From Gracilimonas tropica DSM 19535 (lineage in GTDB: Bacteria > Bacteroidota > Rhodothermia > Balneolales > Balneolaceae), in contig NZ_AQXG01000001.1 of NCBI RefSeq assembly GCF_000375425.1, positions 1 through 55,984 of the forward strand: a stretch of DNA of 55,984 nucleotides, written 5' to 3'. Numbering within the stretch: the first letter of the stretch is position 1; every line of letters begins with the position of its first letter. The notes under the pieces were generated by a model. That model worked only from the letters and a program-made list of their open reading frames with translations. It had not been told where the DNA came from and ran no database searches. Made by a program: the position numbers and the translations under genes. Below are positions 44,676-54,294 of this stretch, one piece after another.

Positions 44676-45615
44676 AAAAAGAGTATTGATTACAGGTGGA
44701 GCCGGCTTTTTGGGCTCTCATCTTACAGACAGATTTATCAAAGAAGGTTTTCAGGTTATTGTTATGGATAATCTGGTTACCGGTAATCCTGATAACATAG
44801 CCCACCTGTACGGGCATGAAGACTTTCATTTTATCGATCATGATGTGACCAACTTCATTCATGTGAGCGGTGATTTGGATTATATTTTACATTTTGCTTC
44901 CCCGGCATCCCCTATCGATTATTTGGAAATGCCTATCCAAACTCTCAAGGTCGGTTCTTTGGGTACACACAAAGCACTTGGGTTGGCAAAAGCAAAAGGC
45001 GCTACTTTTGTGCTTGCGTCAACGAGTGAGGTATATGGAGATCCTCTTGTACACCCTCAAAAAGAAGATTATTGGGGAAATGTAAACCCAATCGGTGACC
45101 GCGGTGTTTATGATGAGGCAAAAAGGTTTGCCGAGGCTATGACCATGGCTTACCACCGCTATCATGGGGTGGATACCCGTATCGTTCGTATTTTTAATAC
45201 CTATGGAACCCGAATGCGAATCAATGATGGGCGAGCACTGCCGGCATTTATGTCGCAAGCTTTAAGTGGAGATGATATCACCGTATTTGGCGACGGTTCA
45301 CAGACCCGCTCGTTTACTTATGTTGATGACTTGGTAGAAGGGATATACCGGTTAACCATGTCTGAATATACAGATCCTGTAAATATTGGAAATCCACAAG
45401 AAATTTCTATTCTTGATTTTGCTAAAGAGATCATCGAATTAACGGGGAGCTCAAGTAAAATTACCTTCCAGGAACTCCCTAATGATGATCCCAAGGTTCG
45501 TAAACCCGATATCTCAAGAGCAAAAGAAGTGCTGGATTGGGAACCAAGATATCCACGGGAAGAAGGTTTATATAAGACATTAGAATACTTCAAGAAAGCT
45601 GTATTAGGAAAGTAA
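44668..45615 (+). CDS. UDP-glucuronate decarboxylase (UDP-xylose synthase)
   Basis: 315 residues, extended [56 protein letters not shown], and the catalytic pair Tyr148-x3-Lys152 in [31 protein letters not shown] and [17 protein letters not shown] are Uxs signatures. Converts UDP-glucuronate from the preceding enzyme to UDP-xylose. The two-gene unit lies outside the locus-2 terminator and probably has its own promoter. Confidence 0.94.
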   Translation: MSKKRVLITGGAGFLGSHLTDRFIKEGFQVIVMDNLVTGNPDNIAHLYGHEDFHFIDHDVTNFIHVSGDLDYILHFASPASPIDYLEMPIQTLKVGSLGTHKALGLAKAKGATFVLASTSEVYGDPLVHPQKEDYWGNVNPIGDRGVYDEAKRFAEAMTMAYHRYHGVDTRIVRIFNTYGTRMRINDGRALPAFMSQALSGDDITVFGDGSQTRSFTYVDDLVEGIYRLTMSEYTDPVNIGNPQEISILDFAKEIIELTGSSSKITFQELPNDDPKVRKPDISRAKEVLDWEPRYPREEGLYKTLEYFKKAVLGK

Positions 45616-46894
45616 CTGGTTGTAAGACTAAAAATAGTTTAGTGAACAGCCTTACAAGTACAGGGATCGCATAACTGTAATCGAATCAGCGGTTCCGTCA
45701 TGCATAACGAAAGAACCATAATGCTTTCACCACGAGTGTGGTGCTGCTTTGGCGAGCTGGGAAGTACACCGCGATGGGCCTCAAGGGTTACATTGCTTGG
45801 GATTCATTATAAGGCTTCCTGAAATGGATCACAGAACCACTCTCCCCAAAGCGTCCTTCTCCTTGCCCACGAATGCTCGGGGCAGGCCGAGGAGGTCAAT
45901 GTTCTACGGTTCGATATTCAAGAAGTCCTCCCTTGAGGGAGGTGCCGAAGAGAGCGAAAGCGAACGCAGGCGGAGGGTGTGAATTGGGGCCATACCATTT
46001 ATCAAGCAGGAGCTTGGGAACGAGTACATACGCTCCTACGCAGAGCGTAGGAGCGAGATAGCAGAGTTCCACTCCTTACGATGGGAAGACGCTAACTGCA
46101 TAACTAAGACCACACTTTCTTTTGTCATCTCGACCAAAATGAAGCGATCCCGAGAATTCGGGAGAGCGCAATGCAGCGGAGAGATCTCTGTACGGCGTTA
46201 AGGCCCCCCTATAAAACGAGCGAAAACTCCATCCATCACCCCGCTCAGGCCAATAAGATACTGAGGCCTGCTCCGGCTGAGCGGAATGATGGATTTCCTT
46301 CGGGATAGTTCTGAATTCAATATTCCACTGTTCGATGTTCGATATTCAAATGGGCATCCCACACCCCACGAAATTCAAAAAAGGAATAGCTTTTTTGAAT
46401 TGATCTCCCCTCCAGGGGAGACTTCCCGAAGTGGAGGAAAAAAATATTACTTCAATATTCGAAATTGAATGTTCTACAGTTCGATATTCAAAGAGTCCTC
46501 CCTTGAGGGAGGTGCCGAAGAGAGCGAATGCGAACGCAGGCGGAGGGTGTAAACCGGGGCTATGCGGTCCACTCAGGCTTTGCTGACAAACTGAAACCGG
46601 GAGGAATCAAATTCCATCCATCACCCCGCTCACGCCAATAAGATACTGAGGCCTGCCCTGGCTGAGCGGAATGATGGATTCCATTCTCCAACAAAGCTCC
46701 CTTACCCTGACGCGTTTAAATTATATACCAAGCAGGCTACCGGTCAAATAGTAAATCCGGCAAAGAAATAACCACCACATGCGTTAGGGCAAGGGCGGGG
46801 GGATTGGGTTCGGAGATGCCCGGAGCGGCAAGCTGCCTGAATTGTTCCGGGAGCATGAAGCAGGAGCTTGGTAACGAGTAAGAACTTGCCCCTT
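45616..46894. repeat. Modular palindromic repeat mosaic (45.6-46.9 kb)
   Basis: No gene. Modules: CCTCCCTTGAGGGAGG at 45927-45942 and 46497-46512; a perfect CGCTCCTACG-CAGAG-CGTAGGAGCG hairpin at 46031-46055; the left half of the TGTCATCTCGACC element 46122-46196; ATCCATCACCCCGCTCA elements at 46229-46296 and 46614-46680; AATTCAAAAAAG hairpin 46372-46401; the CTTACCCTGACGCG...GCGTTAGGGCAAGG pair within 46686-46860. Short frames through it are repeat translations. Confidence 0.85.
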
Positions 46895-46935
46895 GCACCT
46901 AACACCTAACACCTAACACCTAACACCTAACACCT
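46895..46935 (+). repeat. Tandem heptamer CACCTAA
   Basis: Five to six head-to-tail copies of the seven-base unit CACCTAA, ending about 68 bases before the gene at 47004. A two-copy version of the same heptamer lies at about 51560-51571 in the same relation to another gene. Confidence 0.9.
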
Positions 46936-46967
46936 CAATCCCCATAGCACATAGTCCAATAAATCCC

Positions 46968-46975
46968 TACTTTTG
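46968..46975 (+). promoter_or_regulatory. Promoter -7 box TACTTTTG
   Basis: Exact TAnnTTTG word 28 bases before the start at 47004. No good TTTG is seen about 20 bases further upstream, so the -33 part is weak. Confidence 0.35.
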
Positions 46976-47003
46976 CAATGAAATCAATCATCAGACAGAC
47001 TTC

Positions 47004-48026
47004 ATGGACTCCATAAAATTTTCAGTTATAGGCTTTGGACGCATTGGTAAACGGCATGCCAAGATCATTCAGGAATATGAATACTCTTCTCTTATCTCGG
47101 TGACAGACACCGATGCATCACAATTTGAAGGAGCAGAAACCTTAGACATCGAAGCTGTTCAATATAATTCCATTGAAGAGTTTCTGGAAAAAGATCAGGG
47201 AGAAAGTGATGTCGTTAACATCTGCACACCCAATGGATTTCACACAGAGTATGCCGTAAGGCTTTTAAATGCCGGATATCACGTGGTGATCGAAAAACCA
47301 ATGGGACTTACCAAAGATGAGTGCCTCGAAGTGATTGGCGCACAGGAAGCTTCCGGAAAGCGGGTATTTGTGGTGAAACAGAACCGTTACAGTCCGCCAT
47401 CCGTGTGGATGAAAAGTGTAGTAGATGAAGGCCGCATCGGGGAGGTGTTGATGGTACAGGTCAACTGTTACTGGAATCGTGATGATCGTTATTATGGGAA
47501 CACCACCTGGAGGGGAACCAAAGATCTGGATGGAGGGGCATTGTTTACTCAATTCAGTCATTTTGTGGACCTGATGTATTGGGTTTTTGGAGATGTCAAA
47601 GATCCGAAATCAGTTGTGAAAAACTTTACGCATCCAAAGCTCAAAGACTTTGATGACTCAGGATTTGCCCAGTTTGAATTTGTGGAAGGCGGTATTGGCA
47701 GCATTAACTACTCTACCTCCTGTTGGGATAAGAATATGGAAAGCAGCATCACGGTAATCGGCTCCAAAGGAAGCTTCAAGGTGGGCGGGCAGTATATGAA
47801 TGAAGTCGAATACTGCCATATTAAAGATTATGAGATGCCCGAACTGGCAAAGACCAATCCGCCAAACGACTATGGCCCCTTCAAAGGAAGTGCGGCCAAT
47901 CACCATTATGTGATCGAGAATGTTGTGGAGACGCTGAACGGTCAAAGTGAAGCCACGGCAAATGCTTTTGAAGGCATGAAAGTGGTGAGCATCATCGAGC
48001 GGATCTACCGGGCCTCAAAGGGATAA
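47004..48026 (+). CDS. wbpB: Gfo/Idh/MocA-family nucleotide-sugar 3-dehydrogenase (WbpB-like)
   Basis: 340 residues. NAD-binding IGFGRIGKRHAKII at 9-22, DVVNICTPNGFHTEYAVRLLNAGYHVVIEKPMG with the catalytic EKP, then QNRYSPP, NTTWRGTKDLDGGALFTQFSHFVDLMYWVFG, the WbpB/WlbA form of the substrate domain, and TVIGSKGSFKVGG. Known relatives oxidise C3 of UDP-GlcNAcA so that WbpE can aminate it. The partners WbpA (3.2 kb) and WbpE (51.7 kb) are both in the window; WbpD, the acetyltransferase, is not. Isolated between repeat mosaics, so it is probably its own transcription unit. Confidence 0.85.
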   Translation: MDSIKFSVIGFGRIGKRHAKIIQEYEYSSLISVTDTDASQFEGAETLDIEAVQYNSIEEFLEKDQGESDVVNICTPNGFHTEYAVRLLNAGYHVVIEKPMGLTKDECLEVIGAQEASGKRVFVVKQNRYSPPSVWMKSVVDEGRIGEVLMVQVNCYWNRDDRYYGNTTWRGTKDLDGGALFTQFSHFVDLMYWVFGDVKDPKSVVKNFTHPKLKDFDDSGFAQFEFVEGGIGSINYSTSCWDKNMESSITVIGSKGSFKVGGQYMNEVEYCHIKDYEMPELAKTNPPNDYGPFKGSAANHHYVIENVVETLNGQSEATANAFEGMKVVSIIERIYRASKG

Positions 48027-49021
48027 AAGTTACGCATATCGAGCTATAGGTTTTTTGCTCTTGATTCGGACTTGTACAGATCCTTCGAGGATATTATATC
48101 CCCAAAGCCTGGGAACGAGCACAAATATACACTCCCACGCAGAGCGTAGGAGCGAGTGCAAAATATTACTTCAATATTCAAAATTGAATGTTCTACGGTT
48201 CGATATTTAACGAGTCCTCCCTTGAGGGAGGTGCTGAAGTGAGCGAATGCTAAAGCAGGCGAGGGTGTGAATTGGGGCCATACCATTCACTTAGGCTTCG
48301 CAAATAAACTGGAACCAGCGGTTCCCCCACAGCATTACGCACGAGGACGTACGTAAAGAGAACAAAGCCTGGGAACGAGCACAAATATACACTCCCACGC
48401 AGAGCGTAGGGGCGAGTGCAAAATATTACTTCAATATTCGAAAATGAATGTTGTATGGTTCGATATTCAAGGAGTCCTCCCTTGAGGGAGGTGCTGAAGT
48501 GAGCGAATGCGAACGCAGGCGGAGGGTGTGAATTGGGGCAATGCCGTTCACATAGGCTTCGCAAATAAACTGGAACCATCGGTTCCCTCATACATTACGA
48601 ACGAGCCGTTCGTAACGAGCACAAAGCCAAAACGTAACACGGCTCGCTGAGCCGTATAACTTTGTCCGGGAGGCGTAGAAACTCAACTCCACCCACAATG
48701 TCATCTCGACCGAAATGGAGTGATCCCGAGAATTCGGGAGAGTGTAATGCAGCGGAGATCTCTGCGTACGTTGACAAGGGCAGGGAGCGTGCCAAAAATG
48801 GCATCAACGCCAACACCGCAGATATCTCCACTCCGTTCTCTCGCCCTGTTGGGGCTCTCTCACTCCGGTCGATATGACAATGTTCGTGGCGAGGATGCCT
48901 TTATGGTGTCAAAAAATCAAGAAAGATCGGATCTCATTCTCACCGCAAAATAAACCCTGCAACGACATCATAAAAATCATAAATTTATTCAAAACTGATT
49001 CAGTAAAAACAAAAGAAAGAC
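48027..49021. repeat. Modular palindromic repeat mosaic (48.0-49.0 kb)
   Basis: Two tandem versions of one unit: ACTCCCACGCAGAGCGTAGG hairpin (48132-48152; about 48393-48413) followed by the GAATGTT...GTTCGATATT tract and CCTCCCTTGAGGGAGG (48216-48231; 48476-48491). Then TTACGAACGAGCCGTTCGTAA 48595-48615, a CGGCTCGCTGAGCCG hairpin near 48638-48652 and a full TGTCATCTCGACC...GGTCGATATGACA element 48699-48880. No gene. Confidence 0.85.
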
Positions 49022-49516
49022 ATGTCTGAAAAAGAAGAATTAGCCAAAAAGATCGGGAAACAGCTCAAAGATCAGGGGTTTAACGTGCGAAATAAAGATC
49101 TTGAACGACCCTGGGGTGGTTTTTTTGTGATCGATGAATCACAGGCTCAAACCTTTATTGAAACCTATTTTACGGATGTGGAAATGAGTGAGGCCAATAT
49201 CTCCGGAAAGCTGAGTCCCAAGATTTTGCTGGTTGAACCGGGTAAGAGACTTTCGTGGCAATATCATTACAGAAGAGCTGAAATGTGGCAGGTTCTGAAA
49301 GGGCCGGTAGGAGTAATCCGAAGTAAAACGGATGACCAAGGTGACTTAGAAGAGTATAAAGCCGGGGATCTCATTAAGTTAGAACAGGGGGAAAGGCACC
49401 GTTTGGTGGGACTTGAGAGCTGGGGCATTATTGCTGAGATCTGGCAGCACGTGGATGCCCAAAACCCTTCCGATGAAGAAGACATCGTGCGCCTCGAAGA
49501 TGATTTTGGACGGTAA
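49022..49516 (+). CDS. Cupin protein, mannose-6-phosphate isomerase type II-like
   Basis: 164 residues. N-terminal helix, ERPWGGFFVIDES, then the cupin core PKILLVEPGKRLSWQYHYRRAEMWQVLKGPVGVI and AGDLIKLEQGERHRLVGLESWGIIAEIWQH, the pattern of the C-terminal isomerase domain of ManC/type II phosphomannose isomerases standing alone. The usual QxHxxRxExW reads QYHYRRAEMW, with the metal-binding His and Glu in place. It may supply mannose-6-phosphate for GDP-mannose and GDP-fucose (fcl, gmd), or act on another sugar. The mannose-1-phosphate guanylyltransferase is not in the window. Confidence 0.75.
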   Translation: MSEKEELAKKIGKQLKDQGFNVRNKDLERPWGGFFVIDESQAQTFIETYFTDVEMSEANISGKLSPKILLVEPGKRLSWQYHYRRAEMWQVLKGPVGVIRSKTDDQGDLEEYKAGDLIKLEQGERHRLVGLESWGIIAEIWQHVDAQNPSDEEDIVRLEDDFGR

Positions 49517-49647
49517 GTAATTCAAAAGCGGAAACAGCCGGGGGATAAGGCAGGTAAGTCGAAATTCAATGCTAAACCTTGCGTCTGCGAGTGGGATTCT
49601 CAGTATATTGAAGAACGAAAATTTCGCATCATTCGATTTTATTTTAC

Positions 49648-50394
49648 ATGATCAAACTATTCATCACAGATTTAGATGGTTGTATCACACATCCATTTGA
49701 GACCCCTGATTGGGAAAGTATCTCTGAGATCAGGTCTTTGAACCAAAAAAGCAAAGAAGAAGAGCACATACCTAAACTTACTATTTGTTCGGGGAGGCCA
49801 TTTCCGTATGTAGAAGCGGTTGGACAATGGCTGGGGGTGGAACTTCCCATGGTTTTTGAAAGTGGGGGAGGGATCTATGATATCATGACCAATGAGATTT
49901 CCTGGAATCCCCATTTTGACCAACAGGCAAAAGAAGCCGTTGCCGAATTAAAAGACTGGATGGAAAACGTATTGATAAAGAATTATAAAGGGACCTATCC
50001 GGAGTTTGCGAAGTATACGGATGCCGGTTTGGTGAATCCTGATCCATCCAAAGTTCAATTGATGCATGAAGAGATCCTGAGTTACGTGCCTAAGCATTAC
50101 CCGATGTTCGAGGTTCATGCGACGGATGTTTCTGTGAATGTGATCCTGAAGAAATCCAACAAAGGAGTGGGCATTGAACATCTGTGTGCTGCTTTGGGCT
50201 TGAAACTGGATGAGGTTGCTTACATAGGAGACAGCAGCGGCGATATCCCTGCATTAAAAATTGTAGGAAGATCGTTTGCACCAGAGAACGCCAAAACGTT
50301 CGTAAAAGAAGTTGCAGATCACGTGACGGCAGAAGCAACAAAAGGAGTGCTGGAAACCTATCAAATGTTGATCAGAGACAACAAGAATGGCTGA
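49648..50394 (+). CDS. HAD-superfamily (Cof/IIB-type) sugar phosphatase
   Basis: 248 residues. Motif I FITDLDGC with the nucleophile Asp8 and acid Asp10, motif II TICSGRP, a IIB cap with FESGGGIYD, Lys of motif III in KKSNKGVGIEHL and motif IV YIGDSSGDIPAL. Relatives dephosphorylate sugar phosphates such as mannosyl-3-phosphoglycerate or sucrose-6-phosphate, or act as phosphomannomutases of the eukaryote type. Standing 130 bases after the cupin isomerase, a role in mannose metabolism is possible but not shown. Confidence 0.8.
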   Translation: MIKLFITDLDGCITHPFETPDWESISEIRSLNQKSKEEEHIPKLTICSGRPFPYVEAVGQWLGVELPMVFESGGGIYDIMTNEISWNPHFDQQAKEAVAELKDWMENVLIKNYKGTYPEFAKYTDAGLVNPDPSKVQLMHEEILSYVPKHYPMFEVHATDVSVNVILKKSNKGVGIEHLCAALGLKLDEVAYIGDSSGDIPALKIVGRSFAPENAKTFVKEVADHVTAEATKGVLETYQMLIRDNKNG

Positions 50395-51550
50395 AGCGTG
50401 AACATCGAACCCTCCTTTGCCTGCAGAGAGTCAAGGAACGCCAAAGCCAAAACGTAGCACGGCTCGCTGAGCCGCATAACTGAAACGAATGACTTTGTCC
50501 GGGAGGCGTAGAAACTCAACTCCACCCACAATGTCATCTCGACCGAAATGGAAGGAGCGCAAGCGACTGAAATGTAGCGGAGATCTGCGTATATTGACAA
50601 GGGCAGGGAGCCGTGCCACAAATGGCATCAACGCCAACACTGTAGATATCCTCACTCCGGTCGATATGACAAAGCGGTAGAGAGTGTGTGCTCCTTTGTC
50701 TCAACCATCCATCACCCCGCTCACGCCAATAAGATACTGAGGCCTGCTCTGGCTGAGCGGAATGATGGATTCCCTTCGGGATAGTTCTGAATTCAATATT
50801 CCTCTGTTCGATGTTCGATGTTCAACTGGGCATCCCACACCCCACGAAATTCAAAAAAGGAACGGCTTTTTTGAATTGATCTCCCCTCCAGGGGAGACTT
50901 CCCGAGTGGAATCCACTTCAACATTCATTATTGAATATTCCTCGGTTCGATATTCAAGGAGTCCTCCCTTGAGGGAGGTGCCGTAGTGAGTGAATACGAA
51001 CGCAGGCGGAGGGTGTGAATTGGGGCAAAGCCATTCTACTTAGGCTTTGCAAATAAACTGGAACCGGCGGTTCCGTTATGCATTACGAACGAGTCGTTCG
51101 TAACGAGAAAAAGGGCGGGGGGTTGGGTTCGAAGATGCCGGGAGCGGCAAGTAACCTGAATTCGCCCGAGAGCATGCGGCAGACAGGCTTGGGAACGAGC
51201 ACAAATATACGCTCCAACGCGGAGCGTAGGAGCGAGTGCGAAATATTACTTCAATATTCGAAATTGAATGTTCTACGGTTCGATATTCAAAGAGTCCTCC
51301 CTTGAGGGAGGTGCCGTAGTGAGTGAATACGAACGCAGGCGGAGGGTGTGAATTGGGGCAAAGCCATTCACATAGGCTTTGCAAATAAACTGGAACCGGC
51401 GGTTCCGTTATGCATTACGAACGAGCCGTTCGTGACGAGAACAAGCTGCTTACATTCATCCAGGAGTACGAAGCAGGAGCTTCGAGGTTGGCGTTCTCCA
51501 AGCAGGAGCCTGCCTTTGTCGGCAGACAGGCTTGGGAACGAGTAAGAACT
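50395..51550. repeat. Modular palindromic repeat mosaic (50.4-51.6 kb)
   Basis: CGGCTCGCTGAGCCG near 50460-50474; TGTCATCTCGACC...GGTCGATATGACA 50531-50672; ATCCATCACCCCGCTCA element 50705-50769; AATTCAAAAAAG hairpin 50848-50877; CCTCCCTTGAGGGAGG 50963-50978 and 51296-51311; TTACGAACGAGTCGTTCGTAA 51083-51103 and a variant at 51415-51435; CGCTCCAACGCGGAGCGTAGG hairpin near 51211-51235; GCAGGAGCTTGGGAACGAG-type repeats 51470-51545. No gene. Confidence 0.85.
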
Positions 51551-51625
51551 CGCACCTTGCACCTAACACCTAAACCCTCAAGCTTCAAAGCACAAAGCAC
51601 AAAGCACAAAGCACAAAGCACAAAA
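51551..51625 (+). repeat. Tandem heptamers CACCTAA and AGCACAA
   Basis: About two CACCTAA units near 51560-51571, then five AGCACAA units at about 51588-51625, ending about 66 bases before the start at 51691. Same spacing to the gene as the CACCTAA array at 46.9 kb. Confidence 0.88.
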
Positions 51626-51690
51626 ACCAAAGTAGCTTTAACTCTTCCTTCTTGTTATCCTTGGAGGAAAAGTCACTCTTAAAAGATCTT

Positions 51691-52920
51691 ATGTCTATAC
51701 CTTTACTTGACCTGAACCGGCAGTACGCATCCATTAAAACCGAGATCAAAGAAGCCATCGATGAAGTGCTTGAAAGTCAATATTTCATCATGGGGGATGA
51801 GGTAGCTGAATTTGAGGATAAAATCCGCACATATTGTAATGCCAATCATGCATTTGGGTGTGCTTCCGGCTCCGATGCCCTGCTGTTGGCACTCATGGCC
51901 ATTGACCTGCAACCGGGAGATTATGTACTAACCAGTCCCTTTACCTTCTTTGCCACGGCCGGAGCCATATCTCGGTTAGGTGGAATTCCTGTTTTCCTGG
52001 ATATAGAAAAAGATTCATATAACCTGGATCCCGTGCAGGTAAAAGCCTTTTTAGAAGGTGAACATCCGGTATTCAGGAAACTGAATCCCGACCGGGATAA
52101 GATCAAAGCGATCATTCCGGTTCATTTATATGGTCAAATGGCGGAAATGGATCCAATCACCCAGCTAGCCAAAGAACACGGCCTTGCCGTAATTGAAGAC
52201 GCTGCACAGTCAATCGGGGCAGAATACAAGGGAAGAAGAGCAGGAAGTATCGGTGATTTCGGCTGCTTTAGTTTCTTCCCAAGTAAAAACCTTGGAGCAT
52301 TTGGGGATGCCGGTCTTATTACGGTCAGGGATAATTCGCTTGCTGATAAAACGGATATCCTCCGCCTTCATGGAGCGAAGCCGAAATACCATCACAGCTT
52401 AGTGGGCATCAACAGCAGACTGGATACCATTCAGGCAGCGGTTCTTTCCGTGAAGCTTAAATACCTGGATGATTGGTCTGAAAAAAGAAGGAAAATTGCA
52501 CAGATTTATAATCAATTGTTTGAAGAGGCCGGAGTGGTTGGGTCTCTTGATGACTGCTCCGGAACATGTGATGCCATGGGCGGGAACCATTGTTCATTGC
52601 CGGAGAATAAGATCATCACTCCAAAAGAAACGACCGGAGCTCAGTCAGCCAATGGAAAACATATTTATCACCAGTACACCATTCGCTCGAAAAAGCGGGA
52701 TCAACTGATGGAAGCACTTAAAGCCGGAAATATTGGTCATTCGGTTTACTATCCCATTCCACTCCATGAACAGGAATGTTTCGCATATCTTGGGTATGAA
52801 CCGAAGGACTGCCCGATTTCACATTGTGCCAGCAAACAGGCTCTTTCATTGCCGATCTTTCCCGAACTTACATTGGAAGAGATCAAAAAGGTGGTTGCTA
52901 CTATTGTGGATGTACTGTGA
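51691..52920 (+). CDS. wbpE: UDP-sugar 3-aminotransferase (WbpE-like, DegT family) with Cys/His insertion
   Basis: 409 residues from ATG 51691, giving the family start MSIPLLDLNRQY; a TTG at 51652 would add 13 unrelated residues. PLP lysine is Lys199 in FFPSKNLGAFGDAG, with CASGSDALLLALMA near 54 and IEDAAQSIGA. WbpE aminates the 3-keto sugar made by WbpB; the VHLYGQMAEMD and HGAKPKYHHSLVGINSRLD segments match that group. An insertion of about 30-40 residues (around 284-322) precedes the KHIYHQYTIRSKKRD strand and contains Cys289-x3-Cys293-x6-His300-Cys301, a possible metal site not normal for the family. Encoded alone, between repeat mosaics. Confidence 0.87.
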   Translation: MSIPLLDLNRQYASIKTEIKEAIDEVLESQYFIMGDEVAEFEDKIRTYCNANHAFGCASGSDALLLALMAIDLQPGDYVLTSPFTFFATAGAISRLGGIPVFLDIEKDSYNLDPVQVKAFLEGEHPVFRKLNPDRDKIKAIIPVHLYGQMAEMDPITQLAKEHGLAVIEDAAQSIGAEYKGRRAGSIGDFGCFSFFPSKNLGAFGDAGLITVRDNSLADKTDILRLHGAKPKYHHSLVGINSRLDTIQAAVLSVKLKYLDDWSEKRRKIAQIYNQLFEEAGVVGSLDDCSGTCDAMGGNHCSLPENKIITPKETTGAQSANGKHIYHQYTIRSKKRDQLMEALKAGNIGHSVYYPIPLHEQECFAYLGYEPKDCPISHCASKQALSLPIFPELTLEEIKKVVATIVDVL

Positions 52921-54294
52921 TGTAGCTTAGTACAACGGCCTCGCCGAGCCGTTTTCAGAGCCAAAATCGACATCGTAGATATTTTATAGTCTTTAGCGAG
53001 TCCGGATACCTGAGTAAGTTTGAAAGCTTTCCGAGCGGTGACTTAAAATGAATGGCTTAGCATCCCTTCTCTTCATAGTTCAGTGAGACTTTCCGAAGGT
53101 GATCTAAGGGTAGTTTACCATATAAGACTTAGCTACATAGTCAAAGGCAAGAGAGTCCTCCCTTGAGGGAGGTGCTGAAGTGAGCGCATGCGAACGCAGG
53201 CGGAGGGTGTGAATTTGGGCTATGCGGTTCACTTTGGCATTGCAGACAAACTGGAACCAGCGGTTCCCTCATGCATTACGAACGAACCGTTCGTAACGAG
53301 AATAACCGAAACACGGCTCGCTGAGCCGCATAGATGAAACGAATGACCTTGTCCGGACAAAATAGAAACTCAACTCCACCCACAATGTCATCTCGACCGA
53401 AATGCAGCGATCCCGAGCATTCGGGAGAGCGTAATGCAGCGGAGAGATCTGCGTACGTTGACAAGGGCAGTGGAGCTGCATCAAACAATGGTTTCAACTC
53501 CGGCACCGCAAATATCTCCACTTCGTACCCCCTTGTTATGTTCTCACCCATCCATCACCCCGCTCACGCCAATAAGATATTGAGGCCTGCTCTGACTGAG
53601 CGGAATGACGGATTCCACTCTTCCCAAAGCCCAAGAAAGCCCCCTTACCCTGACGCGTTTAAATCATATGCCAAGCAGGCCACCGGTCAAATAGTAAATC
53701 CGGTAAAGAAATAACCACCACATGCGTTAGGGCAAGGGCGGGGGGATTGGGTTCGAAGATGCTTGGAGCGGCAAGTAACGTTGAACTCACTCAGGAATAC
53801 GAAGCAAGAGCTTCGAGGAGGGCGTTCACCAAGCAGGAGCTTGGGAACGAGTACAAAGCAAGGCAGAACGTAACGCATCTCTCCAGAGTCGCGCTTATGA
53901 AGTATAAAAGAGGAGAAGACGCCCGAAGCTTGGGAACGAGCACAAATATACACTCCCACGCAGAGCGTAGGAGCGAGGAGTGCACATCAAATTCCATCCA
54001 TCACCCCGCTCACGCCAATAAGATATTGAGGCCTGCTCTGACTGAGCGAATTGATGGATTTCCTACGGGATAGTTCTGAATTCAATATTCCTCTGTTCGA
54101 TATTCAAGGAGTCCTCCCTTGAGGGAGGTGCCGGAGTGAGCGAATGCAAACGCAGGCGGAGGGTGTAAACCGGGGCTATGCGGTCCACTTTGGCTCAAGT
54201 ACATCTCCTCGTTCCGAACGGCACAACTTTTTTAATAATATTACTGCAATACGGCCTTGGAAATTTATATTTTAAGGTTCTAAAAAAATCAGCT
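52921..54294. repeat. Modular palindromic repeat mosaic (52.9-54.3 kb)
   Basis: The first 200 bases are unremarkable. Then CCTCCCTTGAGGGAGG 53157-53172; TTACGAACGAACCGTTCGTAA 53275-53295; CGGCTCGCTGAGCCG about 53314-53328; TGTCATCTCGACC element 53387-53522; ATCCATCACCCCGCTCA elements 53548-53613 and 53994-54061; CTTACCCTGACGCG...GCGTTAGGGCAAGG 53640-53740; CTCCCACGCAGAGCGTAGGAG hairpin about 53952-53972; CCTCCCTTGAGGGAGG 54113-54128. The module order repeats that of the other mosaics. Confidence 0.85.

Noticed and set aside
48250..48591. Minus-strand frame of 113 codons and similar frames in the repeat mosaics
   Set aside because: The same peptide pieces (AFAHFSTSLKGG, LEYRTVEHS) recur wherever the module occurs, as expected from repeat DNA rather than genes.
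51410..51682. Plus-strand frame of 90 codons before the WbpE-like gene
   Set aside because: Passes through the GGAGCTTGGGAACGAG module and the heptamer arrays (QSTKHKAQSTK), so it is a repeat translation.
54178..54294. Upstream extension of the VWA gene
   Set aside because: The 39 extra residues are read from module DNA; the natural family start MIWESSTFLWLL is at 54295.
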